Shown: positions 26,388-35,832 of the stretch, one piece after another | How the letters are laid out: each line of letters starts with the position of its first letter | Position numbering within the stretch: position 1 is the stretch's first letter | From: Chryseobacterium sp. MYb264 | GTDB lineage: Bacteria; Bacteroidota; Bacteroidia; Flavobacteriales; Weeksellaceae | Assembly (NCBI RefSeq): GCF_035974275.1 | Contig: NZ_CP142422.1 | Coordinates: forward strand, 1,550,001-1,614,000 | Length of the DNA: 64,000 nucleotides | Direction: 5' to 3' | The notes under the pieces: generated by a model | Told to the model about the DNA's origin: nothing | The model's database searches: none | The model's input: the letters and a program-made list of their open reading frames with translations, nothing else | Translations under genes and position numbers: made by a program

Positions 26388-27524
26388 TTATAACTGATAA
26401 AACTCCGGACTGAATGCGTCCTCCAAATTCTTTGGTTCTTTACGTTTTTTGTGGTTTAGCTCGTGTCGTGAGGTTGAAGATGTTACATACGCTGATTGCC
26501 GTGAACGCTGTAAATTCCCAATCGGTGAATTCTCTTCTATGGTTCTAAACGGTGTAAACGACAGATTTTCCATAATTTCAAAATTACCATCCTCAGGAAC
26601 CGTTTGTTTTGGTATTGTGATTTTTGCCACCGTACGGAATGGTGATAATTCCTGCGACCATTCTTTTGTAAGGTCATTGACAGGCATTTCTTTCAGGTCT
26701 TTGCAAAGTTGTATTTGCAACTCAAACGTAAGGTCTTTTTGAGCTATTTCTTTGATAATTCCTTTTCTGTACGGCCATTCTGCGCTGTCTAGATCAATAT
26801 CTTTTTCCGTGATGGCGTTCTTGGTCTGCTCAGTTGGGATTACTCTTACTTTGGCGATATAATCACCGTGGCGAACTGCTCCCATACTGTAAAATTCATA
26901 AAGAAAACTGTTGATGGAAGGGATTTTTTCAAAAGTTTTAAGAGCGCCCAATTCCTTCAAAGCCTCAAAATTTGGAAATGCTTTTTTATTTTCGGTGACC
27001 CAAAGTGTGGCAAATTCTAATTTTCCCAAGGCTCCCTTTTCAAAGAAATCATTTAGCTTTAAAAACAGCTTTGAAATGAAAACATAATGTTCTGCCGAGT
27101 TGCAGAAAAACACGGGATTATTAATCAGGTTAAAATCAACATTCGTAGAATCTTCCTCTCCGGGAGATAATTTTTTGCCATCTATCCCAAAAATCTTTAA
27201 AGCAAATCCTTGTGCATTACCGCTAAGTTTATCGGGCAAAACTCTGGACGAACCATTGGAAAAGCGAACTGCTGCCTGGTGTTTTCCGGGTTTCGCATAA
27301 ATGCCCTGCGCCAGTTCTTCGGGCAGATTATCCAAAATTTCAACCTCTGCTTTCAGTACTACATAACCATTGGCGTGCGCATCTCTTGTATGATGGGTCG
27401 CCCTGCTTAGGTTTGGCGTATTTTTGATGTATTCGCGGATATCGTTATTAATGGTGGTAATATACTCATCGAAATTTTCTGGAATTTCTTCCACTTCGTA
27501 ACTGTACTTTATGTAATCTTCCAT
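26388..27524 (-). CDS. Catalase-family haem protein (SrpA/allene-oxide-synthase-like group)
   Basis: 378 residues, shorter than true catalases (about 480 or more). The distal histidine motif RDAHANGYVV (His50) and the AAVRFSNGSSR segment (about 85-95) are present, together with NPVFFCNSAEHYV and SMGAVRHGDYI. The group includes peroxidases and fatty-acid hydroperoxide enzymes, with haem in a catalase-like barrel. The real reaction is not evident, but the position between a DyP peroxidase (10 bp) and a hydroxyacyl-CoA dehydrogenase (63 bp) suggests lipid peroxide handling. No signal peptide is seen, so it is cytosolic. Confidence 0.85.
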   Translation of the reverse strand: MEDYIKYSYEVEEIPENFDEYITTINNDIREYIKNTPNLSRATHHTRDAHANGYVVLKAEVEILDNLPEELAQGIYAKPGKHQAAVRFSNGSSRVLPDKLSGNAQGFALKIFGIDGKKLSPGEEDSTNVDFNLINNPVFFCNSAEHYVFISKLFLKLNDFFEKGALGKLEFATLWVTENKKAFPNFEALKELGALKTFEKIPSINSFLYEFYSMGAVRHGDYIAKVRVIPTEQTKNAITEKDIDLDSAEWPYRKGIIKEIAQKDLTFELQIQLCKDLKEMPVNDLTKEWSQELSPFRTVAKITIPKQTVPEDGNFEIMENLSFTPFRTIEENSPIGNLQRSRQSAYVTSSTSRHELNHKKRKEPKNLEDAFSPEFYQL

Positions 27525-27534
27525 AGTGCTTTTT

Positions 27535-28893
27535 TTATTTTAATTCACTAATCCATTTTAAAGCAGAAATGCTTGGAATAAAACAATATTCGCCGCCTTT
27601 CACAATGTTGTAGGTCTGCAAACCACGGTATCTTTTGATGAGGGGTTCTCCCGGTGCAGAAAACAGTGCGTCTTCGTCCTGTACACCAATCATAGGATCT
27701 TTTTCTGTTCCCAGATTTTGGGAGTTACCATCGTTTGCCCATTGTTTTTGAAGAAATTCCAGTGTTCCCATTGCATCAGCACTAATGCCAATAAAGTACT
27801 GTCCACGTTCCTTACCGTCATTTTTAGTTACCTCCGGCGGAACAATTTCGCCAAAAGTTACACTTTTTCTGATGATCCTGTGCAAACGTTCATCCTCCAA
27901 AACAAAAGATTTGGAATCTCTTGGGTTCATCCTGCGGATATGCGAACTGAACGGACACTTTTTACCGTACTCATCATTCTTGAAAGAAAAATCATTGTTC
28001 TTTTGCATATCATCTCCTAGCGCTTTATCATCTTTTTCGGGAGCTAAAACCAAAGGTGCACCACTTCGCCAGCGACCTACCATTTTGGCAGCCAAGAGCT
28101 CTCCCTCTTCCGGTGAAGAAGAATTTTCCTTAATGAATTGATTAAATTCTGCCACCTGACTTTGATACTTTCTGAAAACCATAAAAGAACCGTTCTTTCC
28201 TAAAACTTCAGGTTGTGGAAATGGCTTTACGATGCCTGCTTCTCCAGGATAGCCCATTATAAATTCACCTGCTTTAAGTGGACGATCAAATCCGGGCGGC
28301 ACATCTATCCCACTGCCTTCGATCTCCGGATTGCTAATGCCGTCCCTGAATCCGAAAACATTTTTAACCTCTTCAGATACGGCGAAATCGTGGCTCATTA
28401 TTACTTCTACGCCGCTGTTATTCGTCAATTTAGAACGAAATTCCTCCAGCTGGCTTTTCCACGCCTCTTCATTGTTGGCGATAATTGCCGCTGCGATGTG
28501 AATATGTGATCTTTTAAAAACCTTTTCCCAGTTTTTAGGGTCATTAACTCCAATGTCATACAGAAACCGGGAACGTTCTGCCATTCCCTCCTTGAAGGAT
28601 TCGGGAAAAGTATCGAGTGACTCTTGAGGGACACCGATTTTTTCCAGACCTTTATAAGTGAATGTCAAAGTAACCGATGCGCCTTCATTCTTATGCCAGT
28701 CTTCCGCAGAACTCACAATCGGCAAGAGTTTTTGGAGCATTTGTCTGGCTGCCACAGCATCTCTGATTTCAATGATAGCCACTGTTCCGAAATATGGTAT
28801 AGGTCGGCTTCTGAGAATTAAGGCCTGTATTTCATTCAGCTCAATTTCAACTTTATTGGGATTAAAAATCCGCTTTAAAAATTCCAATGCCAT
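27535..28893 (-). CDS. DyP-type haem peroxidase
   Basis: 452 residues. The DyP signature GFRDGISNPE is at 181-190 with distal Asp184. The proximal haem ligand is His318 in CPFSSHIRRMNPRD. The dimeric ferredoxin-like folds are complete through the C-terminus (KGGEYCFIPSISAL). DyP enzymes use H2O2 to oxidise bulky organic substrates. No Tat or Sec signal is present, so it is cytosolic, unlike the EfeB branch. It is translated 3 bp after the gene for the 183-residue protein, and the pair looks like a functional unit. Confidence 0.95.
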   Translation of the reverse strand: MALEFLKRIFNPNKVEIELNEIQALILRSRPIPYFGTVAIIEIRDAVAARQMLQKLLPIVSSAEDWHKNEGASVTLTFTYKGLEKIGVPQESLDTFPESFKEGMAERSRFLYDIGVNDPKNWEKVFKRSHIHIAAAIIANNEEAWKSQLEEFRSKLTNNSGVEVIMSHDFAVSEEVKNVFGFRDGISNPEIEGSGIDVPPGFDRPLKAGEFIMGYPGEAGIVKPFPQPEVLGKNGSFMVFRKYQSQVAEFNQFIKENSSSPEEGELLAAKMVGRWRSGAPLVLAPEKDDKALGDDMQKNNDFSFKNDEYGKKCPFSSHIRRMNPRDSKSFVLEDERLHRIIRKSVTFGEIVPPEVTKNDGKERGQYFIGISADAMGTLEFLQKQWANDGNSQNLGTEKDPMIGVQDEDALFSAPGEPLIKRYRGLQTYNIVKGGEYCFIPSISALKWISELK

Positions 28894-28896
28894 AGG

Positions 28897-29448
28897 TTAG
28901 ATTTTATTTGCTTCGTCAATTGCCTTATTCAGTCCTTTAATGATTTTATCATTTCTCCTTATATCATTCACCGTAAGATGCGGAACACCTACATACCAAC
29001 CTGTCGCGGTAATCTGATGGTCTAGAATAAACTGTTTTACACTCGGGTTTTTTATGCCTGGCCAGCCTTCTACATTCCCAAAAATGATGTCCATCAGCTG
29101 CGGAATTTTTGTGGCGAAATCATCAATATAAGCATCCCAGTCGCCATCGTAAGCCGTGCAGAAAAGAATCTTGCTATCGTTATCAAACAAAACTATACGA
29201 AGGTCATGCAGGGTTCCTACTTTGGTTGCGCCTTTCAGATCCCCACCTGCAATTTCCATTATGGTTCTGAGATTTTCTGCACCTCCGGGTTTTAGGTCTG
29301 CCATCGCAGTTAACTCAGATACACGGCCGGATCTTAACCCTTTTCTTCCGGCAGATGTAGTGGAATGGTCATAACCATCATCGATACCTTCACTGAAATT
29401 CGCCTTTGCTAGCTCGGCAGCCAATTTTACTTTGTCTATGAAACTCAT
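28897..29448 (-). CDS. Unknown protein leading the DyP peroxidase operon
   Basis: 183 residues, no signal peptide, no membrane helix. A core strand-helix pattern (HDLRIVLFDNDSKILFCTAY, then DGDWDAYIDDFATKIP) resembles the half-barrel found in proteins partnered with DyP-like peroxidases. It may be a ferredoxin-like, haem- or lipid-binding accessory domain. The family cannot be named with confidence. It is the first gene of a four-gene operon (this gene, DyP, catalase-like, dehydrogenase) with a TACATTTG -7 element 71 bp upstream. Confidence 0.8.
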   Translation of the reverse strand: MSFIDKVKLAAELAKANFSEGIDDGYDHSTTSAGRKGLRSGRVSELTAMADLKPGGAENLRTIMEIAGGDLKGATKVGTLHDLRIVLFDNDSKILFCTAYDGDWDAYIDDFATKIPQLMDIIFGNVEGWPGIKNPSVKQFILDHQITATGWYVGVPHLTVNDIRRNDKIIKGLNKAIDEANKI

Positions 29449-29518
29449 AATTAAGATTTTTGATTAATTATTCACATTGTTTTTTGAGATAAAAACAATA
29501 ATTTTAAAGAGTGTACTA

Positions 29519-29526
29519 CAAATGTA
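29519..29526 (-). promoter_or_regulatory. -7 promoter element of the DyP/catalase-like operon
   Basis: The minus-strand sequence TACATTTG matches the TAnnTTTG consensus, 71 bp upstream of the first ATG. The remaining 29527-29740 intergenic DNA is AT-rich with no gene. Confidence 0.55.
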
Positions 29527-29740
29527 AAGCCACAGGCAGCCTTAAAAATATACCAAAATTCGTATATTATGTACTAAAACTCCCTAATCCCACCTATTTG
29601 CTTTAAAAGCTTCAATTGATAAAAGGAAATATCTTATCTTTAATCTTGTTGTAATTTTGAGAGAATAAAACCTATTTAACTATAAAAAATCAATCTTTAA
29701 TAATTGAGATTTCTCAATATTTACTCAATAGAACATTCAA

Positions 29741-29767
29741 AACAAAAACCTTCCTCAAAACAGGAAG
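29741..29767 (-). terminator. Terminator of the glyoxylate shunt genes
   Basis: CTTCCT (29750-29755) pairs with AGGAAG (29762-29767). Read on the minus strand, the hairpin is followed by GTTTTTGTTTT. It lies about 90 bp past the aceA stop codon. Confidence 0.7.
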
Positions 29768-29854
29768 ATTGCAACAATTAAATTTAATTATAATGGATTT
29801 TTTGTAAGAATAGTTAAACGCAAAAATACAATGAAATTTGCCAATATTAAATTT

Positions 29855-31135
29855 TTAATGAAACTGTGCTGTTTCTGTAGAATCTCTCATCGCCACTGTT
29901 GCTGCCGAACCATTGGTTACAATATTTTGAATTTCATCAAAATATCCTGTCCCAACAAAAGACTGATGTTTTACCGCTCTGAAACCCTGCTTCTGCAAAG
30001 CAAATTCGCGTTCCTGCAATTCAGAATAACCTGCCATTCCTTTTTCTTTATATGCCAAAGCTAATTCAAACATCGCAGTATTCAAAGCATGAAAACCAGC
30101 CAATGTAATAAACTGGAATTTGTAACCCATTTTTCCCAATTCTTCTCGGAAATTCAGCATTTCATCGACACTTAATTTTGCAGCCCAATTAAAAGAAGGT
30201 GAACAGTTATAAGCCAACATTTTATCTGGAAATTTTGTACGAATTCCTTCTGCAAATTTTCTTGCCATCTCCAGATCCGGATTTGACGTTTCCATCCAGA
30301 TCAAATCGGCATAAGGAGCATAAGATAAACCTCTGTCAATTCCCTGCTCTACACCATTTTTCACAACATAGAAACCTTCGGAAGTTCTTTTCCCTGTCAC
30401 AAACTTTTTATCCCTGTCATCAATATCTGAAGTCAACAAATCTGCCGCATCTGCATCTGTTCTAGCAATAATTACAGTCGGTACTCCCAAAACATCTGCT
30501 GCTAAACGAGCCGATATTAGCTTATTAACCGCTTCTTGAGTCGGAACCAAAACTTTTCCACCCAAATGCCCACATTTTTTCGCAGAAGATAACTGATCTT
30601 CAAAATGTACTGCTGCCGCTCCCGCCTCAATCATTTGCTTCATTAATTCATAAGCATTTAAATTTCCGCCAAAACCTGCTTCTGCATCGGCGATTATTGG
30701 AACTAAATATTCTTTTTCTCCACCTCCGTTTACGGATTGAATTTGATCTGCCCTTAATAATGCATTATTTATTTTCTTCACAACAGAAGGTACTGAATTC
30801 GATGGGTACAAAGATTGATCGGGATACATTTCACCAGACAAATTAGCATCTGCTGCAACTTGCCAACCTGAAAGATAAATTGCTTCCAGCCCCGCATCAA
30901 CTTCCTGAACCGCTTGATTTCCAGTTAAAGCTCCTAATCCGGCAACAAAATCCTGAGAATTGAGTTTTGTCCAGAATTTCTTTGACATTTCGGTAGCAAT
31001 CGTATAATCTAATTGGTAAGAACCTCGAAGTTTCAGTACATCTTCGGCTGTGTAAGGTCTTTTCACGCCATTCCAACGTGGATTATCCAGCCAATCTTTT
31101 TCTAATTCCTGAATTTTTTCCTGTTTTGTTTTCAT
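29855..31135 (-). CDS. aceA: Isocitrate lyase
   Basis: 426 residues with the full family pattern: the N-terminal [20 protein letters not shown], the [19 protein letters not shown] segment, the catalytic KKCGHLGGK loop (active-site Cys), [12 protein letters not shown] and the C-terminal [18 protein letters not shown]. It splits isocitrate into glyoxylate and succinate, the first step of the glyoxylate shunt, allowing growth on acetate and fatty acids. It lies 124 bp downstream of malate synthase on the same strand. TGCGA motifs at 31166-31170 and 31222-31226 in the gap resemble the operator of the divergent regulator. Confidence 0.98.
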   Translation of the reverse strand: MKTKQEKIQELEKDWLDNPRWNGVKRPYTAEDVLKLRGSYQLDYTIATEMSKKFWTKLNSQDFVAGLGALTGNQAVQEVDAGLEAIYLSGWQVAADANLSGEMYPDQSLYPSNSVPSVVKKINNALLRADQIQSVNGGGEKEYLVPIIADAEAGFGGNLNAYELMKQMIEAGAAAVHFEDQLSSAKKCGHLGGKVLVPTQEAVNKLISARLAADVLGVPTVIIARTDADAADLLTSDIDDRDKKFVTGKRTSEGFYVVKNGVEQGIDRGLSYAPYADLIWMETSNPDLEMARKFAEGIRTKFPDKMLAYNCSPSFNWAAKLSVDEMLNFREELGKMGYKFQFITLAGFHALNTAMFELALAYKEKGMAGYSELQEREFALQKQGFRAVKHQSFVGTGYFDEIQNIVTNGSAATVAMRDSTETAQFH

Positions 31136-31259
31136 AATATTTGGAGTTTAAAATTTTCTTCAAGTTGCGAGATCTGAGATTTCAAGTGAAACTATTCGAA
31201 TTGAAATGTGGAAAAATTTTGTGCGAGAACTTTTCTTATTAAAAATTTCTAATTCTATT

Positions 31260-32834
31260 TTAAATAAACAGATACGCTTTCAATGTTAAAAATTCAACAA
31301 AGTTTTCACAGAAAATCAATTCGTTAAAAAGTTCTTTTGCCAGAGTAAATTTTCCGTTTTTGAAACGTTCTTCACCGACATATTTTTCAATTCTTTCCAG
31401 TTCCTCAAATTCCCATTGAAGAATCATTTCCCTGGTCAGTTTTCTTTCATCATTTAGAAATGCTTCATTTTTCAGCCATTGCCAAACTTGAGTCCTTGAA
31501 ATTTCAGCAGTTGCCGCATCTTCCATCAGATTATAAATCGCAGCTGCACCTACTCCCATTAACCAAGATTCGATATACAGAATTCCGACGTTGATATTTT
31601 TTCGGACACCCTGTTCGGTAATTTCTCCTTTTGGAATTTCCAGTAAATCATTTTCTGTAATTTGATAATCAAACTTTTTATCGATTTGATTTTTCTCAGG
31701 CATAAACTGGTCGAAAATATCTTTCGCCACAGAAACCAAATCGGGATGTGCAACCCAAGTTCCATCGTGACCATTTTTCACTTCACGCTCTTTATCATTT
31801 CTGACCTTTCCAAAAGCCTGACTGTTGGCTTCATAATCATTTTTAATAGGAATCTGCGCCGCCATTCCACCAATCGCGTGAACATTTCTTTTATGACAAA
31901 CTTCAATCACTCTTTTTGAGTATGCATTCATAAAAGGTGAAGTCATTGTTACCTGATCACGATCAGGGAGAATAAATTCTGGAAGATTTCTGAATTTTTT
32001 AATGAATGAAAAAATATAATCCCATCGACCACAATTCAAACCGGAACTATGTTCTTTTAATTCGAATAAAATTTCATCGATTTGAAAAGATGCAGTAATA
32101 GTTTCAATTAAAACTGTTGCTTTAATTGTTCCCTGAGGAATTCCGAGATAGTTTTGAGCAAAAACAAAGACGTCATTCCACCAGCGTGCTTCTTTGTAAT
32201 GTTCTAATTTGGGGAGATAAAAATAAGTTGCACTTCCGTTTTCTATCAATTGTTTTATGTTTCTGAAAAAATAAATTCCAAAATCTATTAATGAAGCGGA
32301 AGTTTGTTCATCATTGATTTCAATATGTTTTTCATTCAAATGCAAACCTCTTGGACGAACTAGCAGAACAGCCATTTCTTCATTTAATTGGTATGATTTT
32401 CCCTGCTCATTTGTAAAATCAATTCTTCTATTGATTGCATCCGAAAGATGGATTTGACCTTCCATACAGTTTTTCCAGGTTGGAGAATTGCTGTCTTCAA
32501 AATCCGCCATAAAAGTTGAAGCACCACAATTCAAAGCATTAATAATCATTTTTCGATCAACTGGCCCAGTAATTTCCACTCTTCGATCCAGCAAATCTTC
32601 AGGAAGTGGATTGCAAACCCAATTTCCTGTTCTGATTTCTTCGGTTTCTGGAAGAAATTTTGGAAGAATTCCTTTATCGAAATCTTTCTGTGTAATTTCT
32701 CTTTCATCTAAAAGCTCTAATCTTTTAGCATTAAAGTTCTGATGAAGCTCAACCAAAAAATCAACTAAATCATTAGTAAAAATTTCTTCAAACTGTTGCT
32801 GAGCTTTAATTCTTAATTGAGTCTTTGTTTCCAT
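31260..32834 (-). CDS. aceB: Malate synthase A
   Basis: Start set at the ATG at 32834 (METKTQLR). An upstream TTG at 32840 is less likely. The 524-residue protein carries the malate synthase A motifs GPVDRKMIINALNCGASTFM, ADFEDSNSPTW, NCGRWDYIFSFIKKF and VGAAAIYNLMEDAATAEISR. It condenses glyoxylate with acetyl-CoA to malate. It diverges from a RamB-like regulator, from which it is separated by palindromic sites, and precedes aceA. Confidence 0.98.
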   Translation of the reverse strand: METKTQLRIKAQQQFEEIFTNDLVDFLVELHQNFNAKRLELLDEREITQKDFDKGILPKFLPETEEIRTGNWVCNPLPEDLLDRRVEITGPVDRKMIINALNCGASTFMADFEDSNSPTWKNCMEGQIHLSDAINRRIDFTNEQGKSYQLNEEMAVLLVRPRGLHLNEKHIEINDEQTSASLIDFGIYFFRNIKQLIENGSATYFYLPKLEHYKEARWWNDVFVFAQNYLGIPQGTIKATVLIETITASFQIDEILFELKEHSSGLNCGRWDYIFSFIKKFRNLPEFILPDRDQVTMTSPFMNAYSKRVIEVCHKRNVHAIGGMAAQIPIKNDYEANSQAFGKVRNDKEREVKNGHDGTWVAHPDLVSVAKDIFDQFMPEKNQIDKKFDYQITENDLLEIPKGEITEQGVRKNINVGILYIESWLMGVGAAAIYNLMEDAATAEISRTQVWQWLKNEAFLNDERKLTREMILQWEFEELERIEKYVGEERFKNGKFTLAKELFNELIFCENFVEFLTLKAYLFI

Positions 32835-32862
32835 AATCAATTGATTTTCTGATTCGACATTA

Positions 32863-32938
32863 CAAACCTAAATAAAAATTTTCACATGCAGCGAACGTTC
32901 GCTAAATTTATTTTAAAATTTATTATGCGAAAAATCGC
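32863..32938. promoter_or_regulatory. Divergent aceB/regulator promoter with two GCGA..TCGC palindromes
   Basis: A perfect 14-bp palindrome, AGCGAACGTTCGCT, is at 32890-32903. A second site, GCGA-AAAA-TCGC, is at 32927-32938, 36 bp away centre to centre. The aceB -7 element (minus strand TAGGTTTG) is at 32863-32870, with the first palindrome over its -33 region. The second palindrome ends 11 bp before the regulator's -7 element. This is a strong candidate operator for the RamB-like protein. Confidence 0.75.
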
Positions 32939-32949
32939 TTCCAAATATT

Positions 32950-32957
32950 TATCTTTG
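32950..32957 (+). promoter_or_regulatory. -7 element of the RamB-like regulator gene
   Basis: TATCTTTG matches TAnnTTTG and lies only 4 bp before the ATG. The transcript should therefore be leaderless or nearly so. Confidence 0.55.
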
Positions 32958-32961
32958 ACTT

Positions 32962-34446
32962 ATGAATTCTGAAAGTGACTATATCAAGACGGTTTTCGGG
33001 CTAAAACTGAAACAGCAAAGACAAAAGAAAAACTGGTCTTTGCAGGATCTCGCTACAAAGACCGGATTGTCTAAATCTTACCTCAATGAAATTGAAAATG
33101 GCAAAAAATATCCGAAGCACGATAAAATTATTCAGCTTTCAGAATCACTGAACTGCACTTTTGATGATTTAGTATCGACAAAACTGGATAAAAGTTTAGC
33201 TCCATTTAATGAAATTTTACAATCGGATTTTTTCAAAGAAATCCCTTTGGAACTTTTCGGAATCAATAAAAATAATTTGATAAGTATTATCAGCGATGCA
33301 CCAAGAAAAGTAACTGCGTTCATTAATGCTTTGATCGAAATTTCTCAGAATTATAATTTAGGAAAAGAACGATTTTACTTCGCTGTTCTTCGTTCGTTTC
33401 AGGAATTGTATGACAATTATTTCCCTGAAATTGAAGATAAAGCATTACAGTTTGCGCAAGAAAATAAAGTAGAGATTGGTAAAAATCTACAGTCGGATAT
33501 TTTAGAAAATATCTTATCTGAAAAATTTAATTATAAAATTCAGTCAGAAAATTTTGAAGAATATGGAACTTTAGACAATCTCCGTTCGCTTTTTATTCCT
33601 GAAAAAAAACTATTGCTTTTAAATAAAAAATTGGAACGGGATCAAAAAACATTTATTCTATCAAAAGAAATCGGCTTCAATGTTTTGGAATTAAAAAATC
33701 GTCCAAATACATACTCCTGGCTGGATTTTGGAAGTTTTGAGGAAATTTTAAATAATTTTTATGCTTCTTATTTTGCCGGAGCATTATTGATTTCAAAACA
33801 AAAAATCATTAGAAAAACTTCAGAATTTTTCTTTCAGAATGAATGGAACCCCCAAAATTTTGAAAGTCTGATTGAGAAATTCACCAATTCACCGGAAACT
33901 TTTTATTACCGATTAACGAATGTACTTTCTTCAGAATTGGGAATTAAAGATTTGTTTTATTTATGCCTTGTTAAAAAGAAAAATTCAGATAAAATTCAGA
34001 TTTTAAAAGAGTTACATTTAAACCATCAACAAGCTCCACACGCAAATGCAACCAACGAACAATACTGCAGAAGATGGATTGCTGTAAAAAATCTACACGA
34101 TTTAACTGAAAATGAAACTTTGACGGACGCCCAGATTTCTCATTACAAAGATCAGGGATTCAGCTATTTGGTGATTTCTACTTCACAAAAAAACCCGTTT
34201 TCGGATGGAAGTAATCGAAGTTATTGTTTAGGAATTCTGTTGAATGCTCAAACTATTAAGAAAATCAATTTCATTAAATCATCAACTTTAAAAACGATAA
34301 ACGTTGGTGTAACTTGTGAATCGTGCAGTATTGCAGATTGTGAGGTAAGACAGACGCCGGCCGTTCGATTGGAAAAGGAACACTTTAATCTGAATATGAA
34401 AAGTGCGATTGAAAAAATTAAAAAGGGATGTGAAGCGGAGAGGTAA
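32962..34446 (+). CDS. Xre-family regulator of the short-chain fatty acid/RamB type
   Basis: 494 residues. The N-terminal Xre helix-turn-helix (about 13-68: LGLK-type, WSLQDLATKTGLSKSYLNEI) is followed by a long middle with a degenerate ImmA/IrrE-like domain (the usual HExxH is replaced by SKEIGF, about 230). A C-terminal domain holds four clustered cysteines or near-cysteines (CESCSIADCEVRQTP). This architecture is that of RamB and related regulators of acetate and glyoxylate genes. Divergence from aceB and shared palindromes support that role. Confidence 0.9.
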   Translation: MNSESDYIKTVFGLKLKQQRQKKNWSLQDLATKTGLSKSYLNEIENGKKYPKHDKIIQLSESLNCTFDDLVSTKLDKSLAPFNEILQSDFFKEIPLELFGINKNNLISIISDAPRKVTAFINALIEISQNYNLGKERFYFAVLRSFQELYDNYFPEIEDKALQFAQENKVEIGKNLQSDILENILSEKFNYKIQSENFEEYGTLDNLRSLFIPEKKLLLLNKKLERDQKTFILSKEIGFNVLELKNRPNTYSWLDFGSFEEILNNFYASYFAGALLISKQKIIRKTSEFFFQNEWNPQNFESLIEKFTNSPETFYYRLTNVLSSELGIKDLFYLCLVKKKNSDKIQILKELHLNHQQAPHANATNEQYCRRWIAVKNLHDLTENETLTDAQISHYKDQGFSYLVISTSQKNPFSDGSNRSYCLGILLNAQTIKKINFIKSSTLKTINVGVTCESCSIADCEVRQTPAVRLEKEHFNLNMKSAIEKIKKGCEAER

Positions 34447-34618
34447 AAGTTTATAATATTGTGAATATTTTTTTCTAATCTAAATCTAAAATTAAAATTA
34501 AATGAATTTCTTATTGCGGCGAGGTAACATACGTTATTGTTTCTACTTATATTTTAGTTTATATATAATGAAAAGCAAAATACTTAAGAAAGAAATAATA
34601 GAAGTAATGTTCATATAA

Positions 34619-34656
34619 AAAAATCCGCCAATATTTTTTTTGCAGGACGGATTTTT
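34619..34656 (+). terminator. Terminator downstream of the RamB-like gene
   Basis: AAATCCG (34621-34627) pairs with CGGATTT (34648-34654), followed by TT and T-rich sequence. The region from 34447 to here shows no gene. Confidence 0.65.
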
Positions 34657-34674
34657 CTATATGAATTATGTGTT

Positions 34675-35409
34675 GTCAGAACTCCAATACAAATTCCTCT
34701 TTCGGGATTCTTACTTTTTTCATCAGCCCAATCCAGTGTTTATCGGATTTTAAAGAAAAGAGGGCTGATAACCGCGCCATCGCATATCCTGATTTCTGCC
34801 TCCAATGAATTTAAGGATAAAACCAATTTTGTACACGAAATGTGGCAGACGGATTTTACCTACTTCAAAATTCTGGGCTGGGGCTGGTACTATCTTAGCA
34901 CGGTAATTGATGATTTTAGTCGCTATACCGTCCACTGGGAACTTTGCCGAAATATGAAAGTGAACGATGTCCAAAGAACGATGGATACGGCAATAAAGAA
35001 GGCGAACCTGAGAAAGGGACAAACCCCGAAACTATTGTCGGACAACGGTTCCTGCTATGTTGCCGATGAACTGAAGAATTATCTTGAAGACAGGCACGCT
35101 ATGAAGCAGATCCACGGAAAACCCGCACATCCCCAGACTCAAGGCAAGATTGAACGCTACCACCGGACGATGAAAAATGTGGTGAAACTGCACCATTACT
35201 ACAGCCCGGAGGAACTGGAAAAGGCTTTGGAGGAGTTTGTGAACCGCTATAACAACGAGCGCTACCACGAATCCCTGCAGAATCTCACCCCGGCAGATGT
35301 CTACTTTGGAAGGGCAGATGAAGTCCTCAAAATAAGACAGCAGATAAAATCTGAAACTTTGAAAAGAAGAAAAAGAGAATATTACAAAACTAAACTAGTC
35401 CAAATATGA
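34675..35409 (+). pseudogene. IS3-family transposase OrfB fragment
   Basis: The 189-codon frame from 34840 holds the DDE integrase core: QTDFTYF (first Asp), LLSDNGSCY (second Asp), QTQGKIERYHRT (Glu) and YNNERYHESLQNLTPADVY. The same frame reads upstream as SVYRILKKRGLITAPSH. Further upstream, a shift near 34722 leads to SELQYKF and RDSYFF in another frame. The 5' third and any OrfA are missing. The element is a dead relic, bounded on the right by a possible IS end near 35483-35494 (AAAAGTCCACTT). Confidence 0.85.
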
Positions 35410-35565
35410 TTTTTTTTCTTTAAAAGCAAAAAAAATGTTTTTATCGACTATATTTGAATACCGAAAACACTATCTAAGGAAAAGTCCACTTTCTTTTGAA
35501 GACGTACTGTAATCCTCCCCCAAAACCGCATCATTTAAAAATATAGTTTTTAAATTTGGAAGACT

Positions 35566-35832
35566 ATGAAAAACAGTAAATTTTCAGAAGTTCAGATTAT
35601 CAAGATTTTATCTGAGCAAAATCAAGGAAAGACAGTGAATGAGATCTGTCGGGAACACGTTATCAGCCAGCCCACATTTTATAAATGGAAGAGCAAATAT
35701 GGCGGTTTGGATGTTCAGCAACTCTCCAAAATGAAAGAACTTGAAAAGGAACTTTCGCAATACAAAAAAATCGTAGTGGAACTTACGTTGGAAAATGTGG
35801 TGATGAAAGATGTAATTGCAAAAAAGCTGTAA
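35566..35832 (+). CDS. IS3-family transposase OrfA
   Basis: 88 residues with the IS3 OrfA helix-turn-helix (FSEVQIIKILSEQNQGKTVN, then ISQPTFYKWKSKYGG) and a leucine-rich coiled coil (about 50-85). The slippery heptamer A-AAA-AAG at 35820-35826, just before the stop, would allow the -1 ribosomal frameshift that yields the OrfAB transposase. The gene itself looks intact, although its partner is not. Confidence 0.92.
   Translation: MKNSKFSEVQIIKILSEQNQGKTVNEICREHVISQPTFYKWKSKYGGLDVQQLSKMKELEKELSQYKKIVVELTLENVVMKDVIAKKL

Noticed and set aside
27785..28141. Antisense open frames over 100 codons opposite the DyP, catalase-like and SDR genes
   Set aside because: They mirror strongly supported genes, have no domains and follow from the codon use of the real strand.
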